Source: Cryptomeria japonica (Eukaryota; Streptophyta; Pinopsida; Cupressales; Cupressaceae). Taken from it: a stretch of 64,000 nucleotides of DNA. Both the position numbers and the translations under genes were made by a program. The stretch covers positions 236,595,733-236,659,732 of the forward strand of contig NC_081414.1 of the NCBI RefSeq assembly GCF_030272615.1, given 5' to 3'. The notes under the pieces are model-generated. The model was not told the origin of the DNA. It searched no databases and worked only from the letters and a program-made list of their open reading frames with translations. Shown here in pieces: positions 1 through 11,911 of this stretch. Positions within the stretch are counted from its first letter, which is position 1. Each line of letters opens with the position of its first letter.

Positions 1-464
1 CCAAAACAGTATAATTGGTTATTTTAATAATGATAAACTACTATGTAATGCCCGCCAAAATACCCTAGAGAAATAAACCAAAATCTAATAACAAAAGGAG
101 ATATTTGTTTTTTCTTTAAGGTAACTATCACTTCTATGATATTTCTAACATTCCATTAGTGTAAAATTACTATCAATATTCATCAATGCACCTTTATCAA
201 TTTACATGAATGCATAAATCAACATGAGCATATCCATAGAATCATATTACGCAAGTGGAATGACCATTTAATCATTAACACAATCTCTATATAAACACAT
301 ACCAAGCAAATCCATTCCCTAGGGTATCTCAACGTCATTACTTGACAAAATCCTAACACATCATATATACATCTTAGAACATCATATTCTATTATCCATC
401 TATCTTAGAAAATACTAACAACTATAATAAATCCTTAACACATTTGTATAACTTAGTCACTTAG

Positions 465-1342
465 TGATGCAGGAGCATCCGATGGTGTATGGACAATCCT
501 GCATCACCCAATATTTCTTTTTGTTTTGATTTTCTTTAATGTTTTGGTAGTTCTGGATACCCTTTTGGATAAATAAGAAATTCCATCTTTCAGAATTGAC
601 AAGCTGCTTTTTCTAGCCGATTGCCAAAAAAAGCAGGTTTTTTATTTGAAGGTAGATGGAGCCCAAAATTTACAAGAAGATTAAGGAAGGAAAAATAAGC
701 ACGTTGGCAAAAGAATCAGGTCAAAAGAATTATCAGTTTGGAAGTTATTAAAGTTTCAATTTCCTGAAAACCAAAAAAAATTCTTCCAAGTTAAATTTGA
801 GGCATTAAATGGTGTTGAATGGGCCCAAAAATGATGAGAATCGCTAGAGTGGATTCTCAGCATATTATTATCTCAGAGATCTTTCTGACGCTTCAAACGG
901 TTCGTCAATTCAATTCCCGGATCAAAAGTTATGGCTGCCGAAAGTTGGACAATTTTTCAGAAAGTTTCAATTTTTGAATCTGGCTGTATTTTCATATTTC
1001 CAATTTAATGTTTTGGTATTTTTATGCCAAATGGTAATTTACTAAATTGTAATTTTGGGTCCAAGATGGGAAAGTCTATTTATGACTCATTGAGGAAAAT
1101 CGTGAGTTAGTTTTTGGGATGTGACTTTTTGAAGAGAGAGTTTTGGGAGTTGTGTTTTTGCATATAAGGGTTTTTCCAGAAAACTCTGTAAGCTATTGTA
1201 TTGCAGTCTATGAGGATTATTCCTCTTATTTGCATGTATGCATGTATTGCAAATAGTTTTCAGATAATAATAATAATATATTTTGTGTCACTTTTATTGC
1301 AATTTATTGTGTTTTTCCGTTTCTCGGGTTGTGCCCCCATCA
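465..1342 (+). mobile_element. Solo LTR, 878 bp, copia-like
   Basis: The element starts TGATGCAGGAG and ends GCCCCCATCA, so TGATG/CATCA form the terminal inverted repeat. It is flanked by a perfect 5-bp duplication CTTAG (460-464 and 1343-1347). A TATA-like CATATAAGGG near 1160 and a run of AATAAT near 1266 fit a plus-strand LTR promoter and polyadenylation region. No gag, pol, primer site or second LTR is adjacent, so it is a solo LTR left by recombination. It sits inside LTR A1. Confidence 0.8.
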
Positions 1343-1537
1343 CTTAGCATACTCTTTAGATTCTTTTAGAAACTACCAAATCAAATAATCCTAATATCCA
1401 TTCTTTCATTTATCATAAAAGAATCATATTTTTTATAACCATTATCTTCCATAGGACTATATTATTCTTTCAAGTTTCATTACATATCTCTAAGATAGCT
1501 AGCTCATTTACCTAAGTAACATAATCCATTTCATCTA

Positions 1538-2668
1538 ACCTTGAGGTGCAGTTTGTTTCTAACACGGAGATGGAAGAGGATGACAGTGGCACTACCCTAG
1601 ATTGGTGTGATATCAAGGATTTAGAGGACCCTGAGTATAGACCGAAGAAATAAGGGGAGCCTATGGTGACCCTGGGAACTAACAGTAGTAGAAAAACCAA
1701 CCCTCTAAGGTGGGCAAGAAGCAAATTTAAATCCAGTAGTAGGAAAATGCAAGACCTAGAGACCCCCATCAGAAAGAAAACAAAATTGACCAAGTTAAGT
1801 GGGTCCAAAGGCATGGACCATGAAATTAGGTTAGACATTCCCATCAATGTGAATAACGAGAAACATGGGACTGTGAATAAGGAGAAAGAAGGGGAGAAAA
1901 AGGGGGAGAAGAAGCTGGAAGACCTGATTTTGGAGGTCACTAGAGGCTAGGAAAAATGTTGGAGGTGGGTGGATAAGGAAATTGGAACTCTGAAAGATGG
2001 ATTTAAAGGAATTATTGAAACCTTCACAGACTCCCTTGGGCATAGTAAAACTGAGAAAATCATGAGCATGATTTAGAAGATATCTCAGGATGTTGAAACT
2101 TTGAAGATCTTCCACGAGCGCATAATTGATAAGCTGGAGGAGTATGCGAATGACATCTAAGACAACTTGAATAATATAGTGGAAATCAACAGAGAGGCGA
2201 TGAGTAACAATGCTGAAGATTTGGAGAAAATCAATGCCATGATGGCTGACTATAGAACCAGTCACATAGCCAGTGAACCTCCCTTGGGGGAAACATAAAA
2301 AGAATGCTTCGGAGGGTGGCCAGAGTGCTGCTAGTGGGAAGACTAGTTCGGGTCCCTGTACTAGGACCAAGAACCAAATCCAGGACCAGGAGCCAGAGCC
2401 AGGACCAGGGTAACTCCAGATTCATTATGGAGGATCTGGAGAAAATCAACAAGAAAATTATTCAAAAGAACATTGAACTGGTGCACTCTCTCAGTTGAGT
2501 GCTTTTTTTTTTGGTTTTTTTTTGGTCTTTTCGTATTATTTTTTGGCGTTGGGTCTATGTGGGGTTTATCCCCTGTTTTGCTTTTGTTTAATGTCTTATT
2601 GGCTACTGGCCTTTGTCTGTAAAAATTTGGGTTTTAGATCCCTGTAAAACCTATTTATTTCTATAAAA
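1538..2668 (+). mobile_element. 5'-truncated LINE retroposon
   Basis: A 20-bp exact target-site duplication flanks this block (1518-1537 and 2669-2688), and the block ends in a short A tract. Both are marks of target-primed reverse transcription. Only the last 1.1 kb of an element is present: a decayed charged ORF followed by a T-rich 3' UTR. The 3' end forms the same stem-loop as the large LINE ending at 13303 (GGTTTTA/TAAAACC stem at 2630-2651, GATCCCTG loop). It is therefore a 3' fragment of a related LINE family. Confidence 0.82.
1570..2498 (+). pseudogene. Decayed LINE 3'-terminal ORF, charged and coiled-coil rich
   Basis: Reading from ATG 1570, one frame gives an acidic start, a basic Lys/Arg-rich stretch, then Glu/Lys/Ile/Leu-rich segments that look like coiled coil. 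Premature stops lie at 1651 and 1948 and further along, most in contexts where CAG or CAA would restore reading. A frameshift near 2300 leads to a Ser/Gly/Thr/Arg-rich tail and a final helix that ends at 2496-2498. The order (charged, coiled coil, Ser/Gly-rich, terminal helix, T-rich UTR) parallels the extra ORF at 10131-11908 of the large LINE. No enzyme motif is seen and I cannot name the product. Confidence 0.5.
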
Positions 2669-2688
2669 AACATAATCCATTTCATCTA

Positions 2689-3189
2689 GATAACTTCCAT
2701 TTCTTAAACAAGATCTATAGCAACAAATACTATTCTTCCAACTTAATTTCCATAAGATTATACATATAATTCCATCTTACAATTTCAACACAATACAAAT
2801 GCATACACACTAACTCTTTCTTATCCACTTGGAACTTATAATCTAACATTACATAATGAATATTCAATACTTCAATGAATGTACCATAAGAACTTCACCT
2901 AATTATTACATACATCTTGCTGGAGCTGCATATAATCATCCTCAATAGCAATGGATGCATACATCTTGCTGGAGCAACATTTCATACCTCAATAGAAAAT
3001 TGCAAAATAGTTGTTGGAGCCCAAATAGGATTCAAATGCATCAAAAAGAAATAGAACAGTGCCCAAAATCATCAGAAATGATAGTACAGAGCCTTTGGAG
3101 TCCAAAACCATCAATAAAAGTCAATAAAAAAGTCAAAACCCTAACAAAAAATGTAATTCAAAAAGCCAAAACAATAGTACAAAATCAAA
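2689..3189. other. LTR A1 interior, no gene
   Basis: AT-rich sequence continuing LTR A1 after the LINE fragment. Two short near-repeats of CATCTTGCTGGAG occur at 2915-2930 and 2965-2980. No credible coding frame: open stretches here are short and without motif. Confidence 0.4.
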
Positions 3190-3628
3190 CAATGTGTTTA
3201 TGACACTTTGCAACACATTCACAGGGTTTTGTCGTGCATATAATAGTTACTACAGAACATCTAGGAGGATTAAACAACGCATTCGCAACACTGCGATGCT
3301 TACACAGGGTTTTTTCATGCATACAATAATTACTGCATAACACATAATGGAATAAACAACGTTTTCGCAACATTGTGATGCTTACACAGGGTTCTGTCAC
3401 ACATACAACAATTATTTCAAAACACATAATGGACTAAACAATGTTTTCACGACATTGTGATGCTTACACAGGGTTTTGTTGCACATACAATAATTACCGC
3501 AGAACACATAATGGACTAAACATCATTTTCACGACACTGCGACGCTTACATAGGGTTTTGTCGCTCATACAACAATCACTACATAACACATAATGGACTA
3601 AACAACGTTTTTGCGACACTATCAACTC
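3190..3628. repeat. 82-bp tandem repeat, about five copies
   Basis: The anchor ACAGGG recurs at 3221, 3304, 3386, 3468 and (as ATAGGG) 3550, giving spacings of 83, 82, 82 and 82 bases. Each unit carries an ACAGGGTTTTGTCG-like block, ACACATAATGGACTAAACAA and a GCGACACTGTGATGCTT-like block. Copies differ by scattered substitutions, so the array is not recent. It is a minisatellite within LTR A1. Confidence 0.88.
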
Positions 3629-3934
3629 CTAAACACCCAAAAATTCACAGAAAGCATTTCCAAAAATGTAAACCATAGAATACAGTAATCCCAATCAACA
3701 CATTTATAACTGATTTAATTAAATTTCTCAGCAACCTAAAATTTCCCACACACAATCTTTTCCAAACAAGCTTTTCAAAAATAATTGCAAAGAAGGATAA
3801 ACCCTCTAACCTGGTAATAGTAGAAAATGGACAATAAAATTCGATGAAGCGCAATCCCAAATCCAAGCTCCAATTCCAAAATTCTAACCCAAGCCAAATC
3901 ATGAATTTTGCAATAATTAAAACCTCTAGCAGTA

Positions 3935-5466
3935 ATGGAGCGGCGAGTGGGAAATTCAAATTTCAAACCTGGGAATGGCGGATTTCTTGGGGATGGCAAT
4001 CTTTCTGCAGGTGGAGCTGGTAATCGGGCTGGTTTCCAGGCCTCTCAGGGTACTAAAGGGGACAAGGCGACAATCAAATCGATGGAAGACAAAGATTCCA
4101 AAAACGGGGACCCACATGATAGAGGTAAGGAAAAAAATGGTTTTTTGGAGTGAGGTTGCTGGTGAAATTTGGGCTTCTGGAAGTTAAAAATATTTCTGAT
4201 CCCACGACAGGGGTTGTTGCTATTTCTGTTCCGGATAAGCTGGTTGATCTCACTGTGTCTGGATTAGGTATGACCTTAGTTGGAAGGTTTGCTGGTTTTA
4301 GGCCTAACATTGATGTTGTTAGGAATTTTATAAGAAGGAAATGGGTTCTCAAAGGTCAAGTGGATGTGGCAGCTTTTCCTAGGGATTTTTTTACCTTTGC
4401 TTTTAATACTGAAGAAGACATGAATAAGGCTCTATGTGAAGGACCATGGATGTTTGGCAAGTCAACCTTGGCTTTATAGAAATGGGCTCCAAACCTTTAT
4501 CTTGACGAGTCCTTTTTTGTGTCGGCGCCCGTTTGGACGCGTCTCCTTGGCCTTCCGCGAGAGTTCTGGAATGAGCAAGTCTTTAAAGGGATAGCGAGTT
4601 CATTTGGAGAACTTCTCTTGATTGACCCGATGACTACATCAAAATCAAGGTTGGTTTTTTCCCGTATCTATGTTAATGGTAATCAAATGACGAATATGCT
4701 TCAATCTATTGAGATTATATCTAAATTGGGGAAATGGACCCAAGTGATTGAATATGAATCTCTTCCATTTTCTTGTTTTAATTGTAAAAAGTCGGGTCAT
4801 TGGGCGAAATTTTGCCCGCTGAAGAAGAGTAAGAGTGGTAAGAGAGATAGTAGTTCGAAGTAGAAATGGCAAACAAAAGGGAAGAGAGAAGACCCATCTG
4901 CAGAGTGTGTTCCTGATAAGGAAGTTATTGAGTTGGAAAATGAGGAAAAGAAGTATATGAATAGTAATAATGAAAAATCTGTTTGTGCCTGCTCTAACAA
5001 TCAAATAGAAAGCATCAAAGAGGAAGAGCAAAGGATAGATGTAAATGCTCAAAAGTCTGAATCAGAGGACCAGAAGGGAGGGCCTATCATTCAGGATAAA
5101 GTTGATGAGAGTTCCAATGATGATGCATCTGCCTCATCTAATACAAAAGAAAATGGGGGAGACTTTAATGAAGCACACGACTATAACATTTCAGATTTTG
5201 AGCCTTTTTTGTTATTAACCAATGGAAGCCCTAAGTTGACTCAATGCAAAACCTCATCTAATAGTTTGGAAATGGTGGCTCTGGAGGGAAATCTTAGGAT
5301 TCTCAATACTAAAGAAGGCAAATCGAATAATGGAGGACCCAATGGAGGTATTTCAACTAGAAGCAAGAATAAGAAAATGGCAGATGTTGGAAGCCACAAC
5401 AAAAAGCAGGGGAGACCTTCTCTAAAAAAATCAAAGGGAACAAGAAAGTTGGAAGAACCGTGCTAA
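3935..5466 (+). pseudogene. LINE ORF1: DUF4283-like nucleic-acid-binding protein with CCHC knuckle
   Basis: ORF1 of plant LINEs makes an RNA-binding protein that packages the transcript. From 3935 a Gly/Asn-rich start is readable, with a shift to the main frame near 4150. That frame shows the DUF4283-type fold (GRFAGFRPNIDVV, then FAFNTEEDMNKALCEGPW, then PVWTRLLGLPREFW) and a zinc knuckle at 4774-4815 (CFNCKKSGHWAKFC). A Glu/Lys/Ser-rich tail with a basic end finishes at 5464-5466. In-frame TAG codons at 4480 and 4861 replace what look like CAG. The Met at 5512 starts ORF2 45 bases downstream in the same frame. Confidence 0.8.
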
Positions 5467-5511
5467 TGGAACACAGAGCTCCATCGAGTCAACCTTATCC
5501 CTGGTTAAAGT

Positions 5512-8500
5512 ATGAAGATAATTTCATGGAATATAAGAGGGCTGAATGCCCCCCATAAGAAGGATGTGTTACATAATATTATAAGAGATCATAAACTGGA
5601 TGTTGTCCTTGTTCAGGAAACTAAGATGTGTAAGGATAAAGTGGAAAGGATTAAAATATTAAAAAATAATGGAGTTATTGGAACCAGTTCAGAGGGTGCC
5701 TCTAGAGGAACAACAATTTTTTGGAACCAAAATACTATTATGGGGAAGGAAATCATTTCAGAAGTTAATAGGACCTCAGTTCTGCTTGAGCATATTAAGG
5801 ATAACTTTGTTTGGGTTATCACTAATGTCTATGTGCCTAACTCTAAAGCTGGGATATCTAAATATTGGAGGAGCCTTGCTGAAGACAGACTAAATTTTGC
5901 TGATAAAAGATGGATAATAATGAGAGATTTCAATACACCTCTTAAAGAGGATGAAAAGATGGGAGGCCTTCCTTTGCAGCTGGAGGGAATACAAGATCTT
6001 ATGGATTTTATTAATCATCAAGCTCTTATGGATGTGGATCTCCAAGGGATTAATTATTCCTGGACCAATCGCCTAACTGGATCTGATCTTATTCAAGTAA
6101 GGTTGGATAGATCCTTGATTTCTCCTGAGTGGTTTTCTAAGTATAGTTGCTTTTTGGCGTCAATTATTAAGATTGGATTTGATCATCACCCTATTTCTTT
6201 TACTGCTAATTCTTTTTCAGCTAAGAGAAATTTCCCTTTTAGATTTGAAAAAGCGTGGTTATCCCACCCATCTTTGGAAGTCCATGTTGCTGATTGTTGG
6301 AATTCTGAGGTTGAGGGAACGACTTTATTCAGAATAGCCAAAAAGCTAAACATAATAAAGGCCAAAATCAAAATATGGAACAAAGAGATATTTGGTGATA
6401 TCTTCAAAAGCAAAGCCCAAATTAAGACTAAAATTAAGGAAGTCCAAGATAAAATCCAAGAGGAAGGGCTTTAAGAGGACTTGAGATCTGTTTAAAATGG
6501 GTTGTTGTCTAAATACCACACAATTATCTCTAATGAAGAGACTTTTTGGAGACAAATATCAAGAGCCTTGTATTTTAAGGAAGGTGATAAAAACACCCAG
6601 TTTTTCCTCTTGATAGCTCTAAAGCATAGGGCGGTTAACAGGATTTCCAGGCTATCTTGTAATAGGGGGATTTTATCGGATGAAAATGATATAAGAAAGG
6701 AAGCTTTGGATTTTTTCAGCAATCTTTTGGGAGAGGTGGATGATCTGGATTTCATAAATCAAGACCTTCATGTGCAGGCTATCCCTCCCATTTTGAATTA
6801 GGATGACAACAAAAATCTCTCTTGGATACCTTCTATTCAGGAAATCAAAAAGGCGGTGTTTTCTTTTCAGGGAGATAAGTCTCCTGGTCCGGATGGATTT
6901 CCAATGTTCTTCTTCCAATCCTTCTGGCATATTGTGGAGACTAATATCTATAATGGAGTTAAATAATTCTTTGGTTCAAGGAGGCTTTTAAAAGAATTGA
7001 ATGCGACCTTCCTCGTTCTTATTCTGAAGATTTCTAGAGCTGACTCTCTTAATAAGTTCAGACCTATTAATCATTGTAATTCTTTTTACAAGATTATGTC
7101 TAAGGTTCTTACTTCTAGAATGCTGGATATTCTTCTTAGAATTATTTCAGCTCAACAAAATGGTTTTGTCCCTGGTAGACAGATTCTGCATTCCATTATT
7201 TTAGTTCATGAAAATATTCACTCTCTACTGGCTGCTAAAAATCAGGGGTTTTTTCTTACATTGGATATGTCTAAAGCCTATGATAGAGTGAATTGGCAAT
7301 TCCTTTTCAAAATTATGAAAGCTTTTGGGTTTGGGGAAAAACTGATTCAGCTCTGCTCCTAGTTGATAGAAACTTCCTCCTTTGCAGTTATTGTTAATGG
7401 ATCCCCTTCTAGTTTCTTCAAAAGCTCTAGAGGTTCAAGACAGGGCAATCCCATCTCCCCTATCTTGTTTACTATTTTAGCTGAAAGTTTGGGTAGATTT
7501 ATTATAAAAAATATGGAAGAAGGTAAAATCAAAGGCTTGAAACCTTCATCTTCCAACTTAACATGTACTCATGAATAGTTTGTAGATGATTTGATTACTA
7601 TGGGGGAATCTACTATTAGGGAAGCAAGAAATATGAAGAATGTTATGGACACTTATGAAACTGCTTCCTGTTAGGGTTTCAAGCGGATCCGAAGCAAATA
7701 TGAACTAACAATTATATGTAGATTTAAATATAAAAGATAAAGAAATAAAACAGGACACAAATAACACAGAGATTTAACGTGGTTCACCCAGAGTGGGTTG
7801 CGTCCACCATACACAGCCGTCCAATCTTTCTTATTATCCAGCAAAAATAGTACATCAACCTTACAATGCCTTAAGCATCCCAGCCGCTTATAACATGCAT
7901 TTTTAGGGCAACAAACAAAGTCAACCTTTTTAGGGTTTTATTACAATGTCGGTTTTCATCAACAAAAAATGACAAAAAAAAATTTCTCGAAGGCTACCGC
8001 CCCCGAACCCTAGTAGTGGGCTACCGCCCGCTTTCCCGGGGCTCGACCCGGCCCCAGACCCCGACAAGTATACGTGCTGAGTGTACAGTACTTTGCTGAT
8101 CAGTCACCACATATCAACACTTCTGACCAAAAAATTAACTGGGATAAGAACTCTTTGTTCTTCATCAATACCCCTGTTGAAAGACAAATAAGGATTGAAA
8201 GAATCCTTGGATGTAAAATTGCTGAGTTTCCTTCAACTTATTTGGGGCTCCCTCTTTGTATTAAGCCATCGGAGAATTTTTGGATGAAGCTGGTTGATAG
8301 ATTCAACTCTAAATTGGCTGGTTGGAAAGGAGCTATCCTTAGTCAAGCGGGCAAGGTAACACTGCTTAAAGCTACTCTTCAAAATTTGCCTATTTATGCC
8401 CTTAGTCTCTTTAAAATCCGTAGAAAGTTTGTAGAGGCAATAGAAAAAATTCAAAAAAAGTTTCTTTGGTCGGGAGTGGAAGACAAGAATAGAATTCCCC

Positions 8501-10044
8501 TTATTGCTTGGAACAAAATTTGTTCTCCTAAGGCTTCTGGGGGGTTGAGTTTAAGGAATATTATTTCTATGAATAATGCCTTGTTAGCTAAACAAATCTG
8601 GAGAATGAAAGGGGAGGAAAGAGAATGGAATTTAATCTGGAAAAAGAAATATCTTTATATGCAACCTTCTGAGGAAGAATTTCTAGATAACTCTTTTTCT
8701 GTTGAAGGCTCTGCAATTTGGAATGCAGTTCAAACGACTAAAAGTTGGGCTACTGCTGGAAGAATGTGGAAATTCGGGAATGGAAGAATTATTAAATTTT
8801 GGGAAGGTAGATAGCTCTTGGATAAACCTCTGGAGGATATTCCTATCCTTAAGGAATGGAAAGATTGGTTCAAAAATAGGTATGGTGGTTCTGTTAGAGA
8901 CTATTGGAGAAATGGGAAGTGGACTGAGTTCAGCCAGCAATGTCCGGGATTAAAGTTTCTTGAGATTCTGCTTTCTTCTAAAATTTTGAGGGACAATAAG
9001 GAGGATATTTTGATTTGGAGGGAGACTTCTGATGGGAATTACTCTGTGTCTTTGGCAGTGGCTATCCACAACAAAGTTCTGGAAGAGATTCCTATGTGGG
9101 CTAAAGTGTGGATAAAGATGTTAATACCCAAAGTTAATGTCTTCTTTTGGATTTTTATCCAAAACAAGGTGTTGACTCTTGATAACCTCCAAAAGCATGG
9201 ATTTGTATTTCCTAACAAGTTTTCTCTTTGTTGTAGGGAAGAGGAGTCTTCTTGTCACATCCTCTACCAGTGCACTTTCAACCAGGAAATTTGGAAAATT
9301 ATTTTTAGTAGGTGGAAGTTGAGCTGGGTTTTCTCGAACTCACTGGGGGAGTTTTGGCAGCAATGGTACTATCCTAATTCCAACTCTAAGAATGTTGAGC
9401 TATGGAAAATTACTCTCCTTAATGTTATTTGGAATATCTCAAAGGAGCGTAACGATAAGATTTTTAGGGATAAAAGTGCTAACCTTGAAGTTGTGGTGGA
9501 TAAATCTATAGAGGAATATTTGAATGTTTAAATGGAACTGATCATGGTTTAGCTGCTAAAGAGGACTTTAATGATAGATGAAACCTTTCTAATATCAAAT
9601 CTAGTAAGGATAAGGTTAGGGATGGTCTTGTTTGGTGCTTTCCATCTCAGGGATGGATTAAGGCCAACTTTGATGGGGTGTCTAAGGGGAATCTGGGTAA
9701 AGCTGGTTATGGGGGCATTGTCAGGAATTTTGCTGGTAGTTGCTGCCCCCCTGGGTAATCAAACTACTCATTATGCAGAAGCCTCTGCAGCTTTGAATAC
9801 TTTGATTATTGCAAAAAATCTAAATCATGATAACTTATGGCTGGAGGGAGACTCTCTAAACATTATCAAGTGCCTAAAGGGAGAAACTGAGCCATCATGG
9901 TCTATAGAAAATATAATTTTTAAAGCTAGAGAAATTATAGCTAGCTTTAAAGTTATTATAATTGAACATGCCTTTAGAGAAAAAATTTTGGTTGCAGATG
10001 ACTTGGCAAACCTAGGCATTAATTCCGAAGCTCAAAGTATTTAG
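5512..10044 (+). pseudogene. LINE ORF2: endonuclease, reverse transcriptase, zf-RVT, RNase H
   Basis: ORF2 encodes the nicking endonuclease and reverse transcriptase used for insertion. The endonuclease begins at 5512 (ISWNIRGLN, LVQETKM, RDFN where GDFN is usual, SWTNR, DHHP). RT motifs follow: SPGPDGFP near 6885, FRPINHCNSFYK near 7057, NGFVPGRQI near 7160, LDMSKAYDRVNW near 7262, SRGSRQGNPISPILF near 7430 and FVDD near 7580. A 451-bp solo LTR splits it at 7669; with its 5-bp duplication that adds 456 bases, so frame is kept. The zf-RVT knuckle is near 9230 (CCREEESSCHILYQC). RNase H (FDGVSKG, YAEASAAL, EGDS, ADDLAN) lies at 9670-10020 with two frameshifts. Stops at 6472, 6493, 6799, 6964, 7360, 7576 and 8812 are TAA or TAG. 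Confidence 0.88.
7669..8119 (-). mobile_element. Solo LTR, 451 bp, inside LINE ORF2
   Basis: The insert begins TGTTAGGG and ends ATATCAACA, with TGTT/AACA inverted ends. The flanks are CTTCC (7664-7668) and CTTCT (8120-8124), a 5-bp duplication with one C/T change. RT coding resumes directly after it. On the minus strand it reads GTGAACCACGTTAAATC, the kind of sequence common in the downstream part of plant copia LTRs. A GC-rich patch lies at 7990-8070. No internal region remains. Confidence 0.8.
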
Positions 10045-10130
10045 TACAGGGAAGGTAATATTAATTTTAATATTAAAGATCTTCTAAGAAATGACAGATT
10101 CATGGGGAAAGATGGATCACACAATCAATT

Positions 10131-11908
10131 ATGAAAGTTGTAATGAGTAATCTTCATATTTATAGAAAGGTTATGATTACTTGGCAGAGTGGCAAAATCC
10201 TAATCACAGATATTAATCTTCTGCACACTTTGTGGGTTAACATTTTCAAAATTTTGAGAGGCAACTGGAAGGATGCTCTGAAATTGCAGAAGAACAAAGT
10301 TGGTATTTCGAACTTGAAAATGGGAGGGGATCTAAGGAGAGAGGAACCAGATAACATCTCCAGATGGAAGGAAATGCCAAAGGTATGGACTAAGCTAGAA
10401 AAAGGTTTCATGACAAATTTCATGGAGAAGCTGGTCGATTATGATAAAGGTAGGGTTAATCTTGCAGTCACCAAAGTCACTGAAAACTAGATTAATGGGT
10501 CATTCAAAATTCATGGTGTGAGGTTTAAGTTGGATGCGGACCTCATAGCGACAGTAGCAGGTATGCCCCACTCAGGTCTTAATTTCTTTAGAGATTTGAA
10601 AGTTTCTAATAATTGGTTAAGCTTTTTCCATGCAAAGAGAAGGAGAGGGCAAAAATTGGTAAAGCTACGGGGTGATATTACGATGCTTCCAACATTAAGA
10701 AAATTTGGGGCTATGTGTTGAATGCTATCATGGAATACATTACAGTGGAGGGTCATTTTACTAGGGTCCACACATACCATTTTGTGTTGTTAAATCATTT
10801 TAGGCATGAGAAAAGGATTTCCCTGCCCTACTACCTCTTCAGGTCTCTATCAAGGTCTCTTAATAAGCACATCAAGAAGCCTTCGACTCTGATGCTTCAT
10901 TGTGGCCTCATTTTTCTCATCTATGAGCACTACAAAATCCTTGCTATCCAGGAAAATAAGAGATTGTCTGTGTCTCTAGGTAAAGGTAAGAGAAAGATGG
11001 AGGAAGGCAGGCCCAACAATGAAGAGTTGACTTAGAGCAAAAAGAGAAAAAGTGCTACTGGGATGAAAATTCAAGAGGACAAGAATGATTCAGAGGCTAC
11101 CAGAAAAGATGGTAGTGAGATGGAAATGGATGAGTTTGGAGGGGAGGAAAGCTGGAAAGAAGAGGATGTGGGGAAAGAGGAAGGAGAAGCTGAGGATGTT
11201 TCCGACCAAGATAGTTCTACCCACAGTGTTAGTTTAGGCAATGTCAATAGCCAGCCAATGGAGGTGGAGGATGATAAGATTACGGAGGAAAAAGAAATGG
11301 ATATTGAGCAGGAGAAGAATAAGGAATTTGAGCAGGAGATGGACAAGGAGAATCCGAGCAAGGATAAGGAGTATATTGGAGAAGGGTTATTTCTGGATAA
11401 TCTCTAAAACGTATTTGAGGCTAGAATGGATTTTGACAGGTGGACTTATGTAGGAATTAAGAATCTAGAAAAAAATGGGAAGCAGTGGGAAGAGAAAAGG
11501 AAGAAAGATGAAATGGACCAGAAGCAATGAAGGCAGGATATGGAGGAAAAAGCTAAGAAGATGGAAGCTCAGATTGATAATTTGGAGGAAGGAAAAATTG
11601 CTATGAAAAACCTATTGGTTATGATTCCGGATATCTTGACAGTTGTTACTAAGAACCTAGAGGAAATCTCTAAGGTCCTTGAGAGCTCCAACACTCCCAA
11701 ACCCGTCGTGGACCTTGATATTGATGAAGATGCCATTGAGACTGGGACTGCGGAAAGTGCTCCTGGTGGAGCGGCAAAGAGAACAAGGGCGAGCATGAAG
11801 AAAGCTGCTGTGGCCTCTTCTAAGGAAATCCCTAAACTTAGGGATAATATTAAAGAATTGCATGGGATTAGCGGAAATTTGGCTAATGCCCTAAAAAACA
11901 TTAAGTAG
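10131..11908 (+). pseudogene. Extra LINE ORF downstream of RNase H, unknown product
   Basis: About 590 codons can be read: 10131-10721 in one frame, then a shift to a second frame from about 10715 to the stop at 11906-11908. The first third is mixed alpha/beta-like with RFKLDADLIATVAGMP and RSLSRSLNKHIKKP segments, loosely like domains found in plant mobile-element proteins; this likeness is from memory and unverified. The middle is strongly acidic (11063-11400), then a coiled coil near 11540-11680, then a Ser/Ala/Arg-rich stretch. Stops at 10488, 11033, 11405 and 11528 are TAG, TAG, TAA and TGA, each one C-to-T step from a sense codon. It lies between RNase H and the LINE 3' UTR, so it travelled with the LINE. 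Confidence 0.6.
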
Positions 11909-11911
11909 TTC

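Noticed and set aside
1512-2370. Minus-strand open frames rich in Ser, Phe and Leu over the truncated LINE
   Set aside because: They are antisense to the decayed plus-strand LINE ORF and have no domain.
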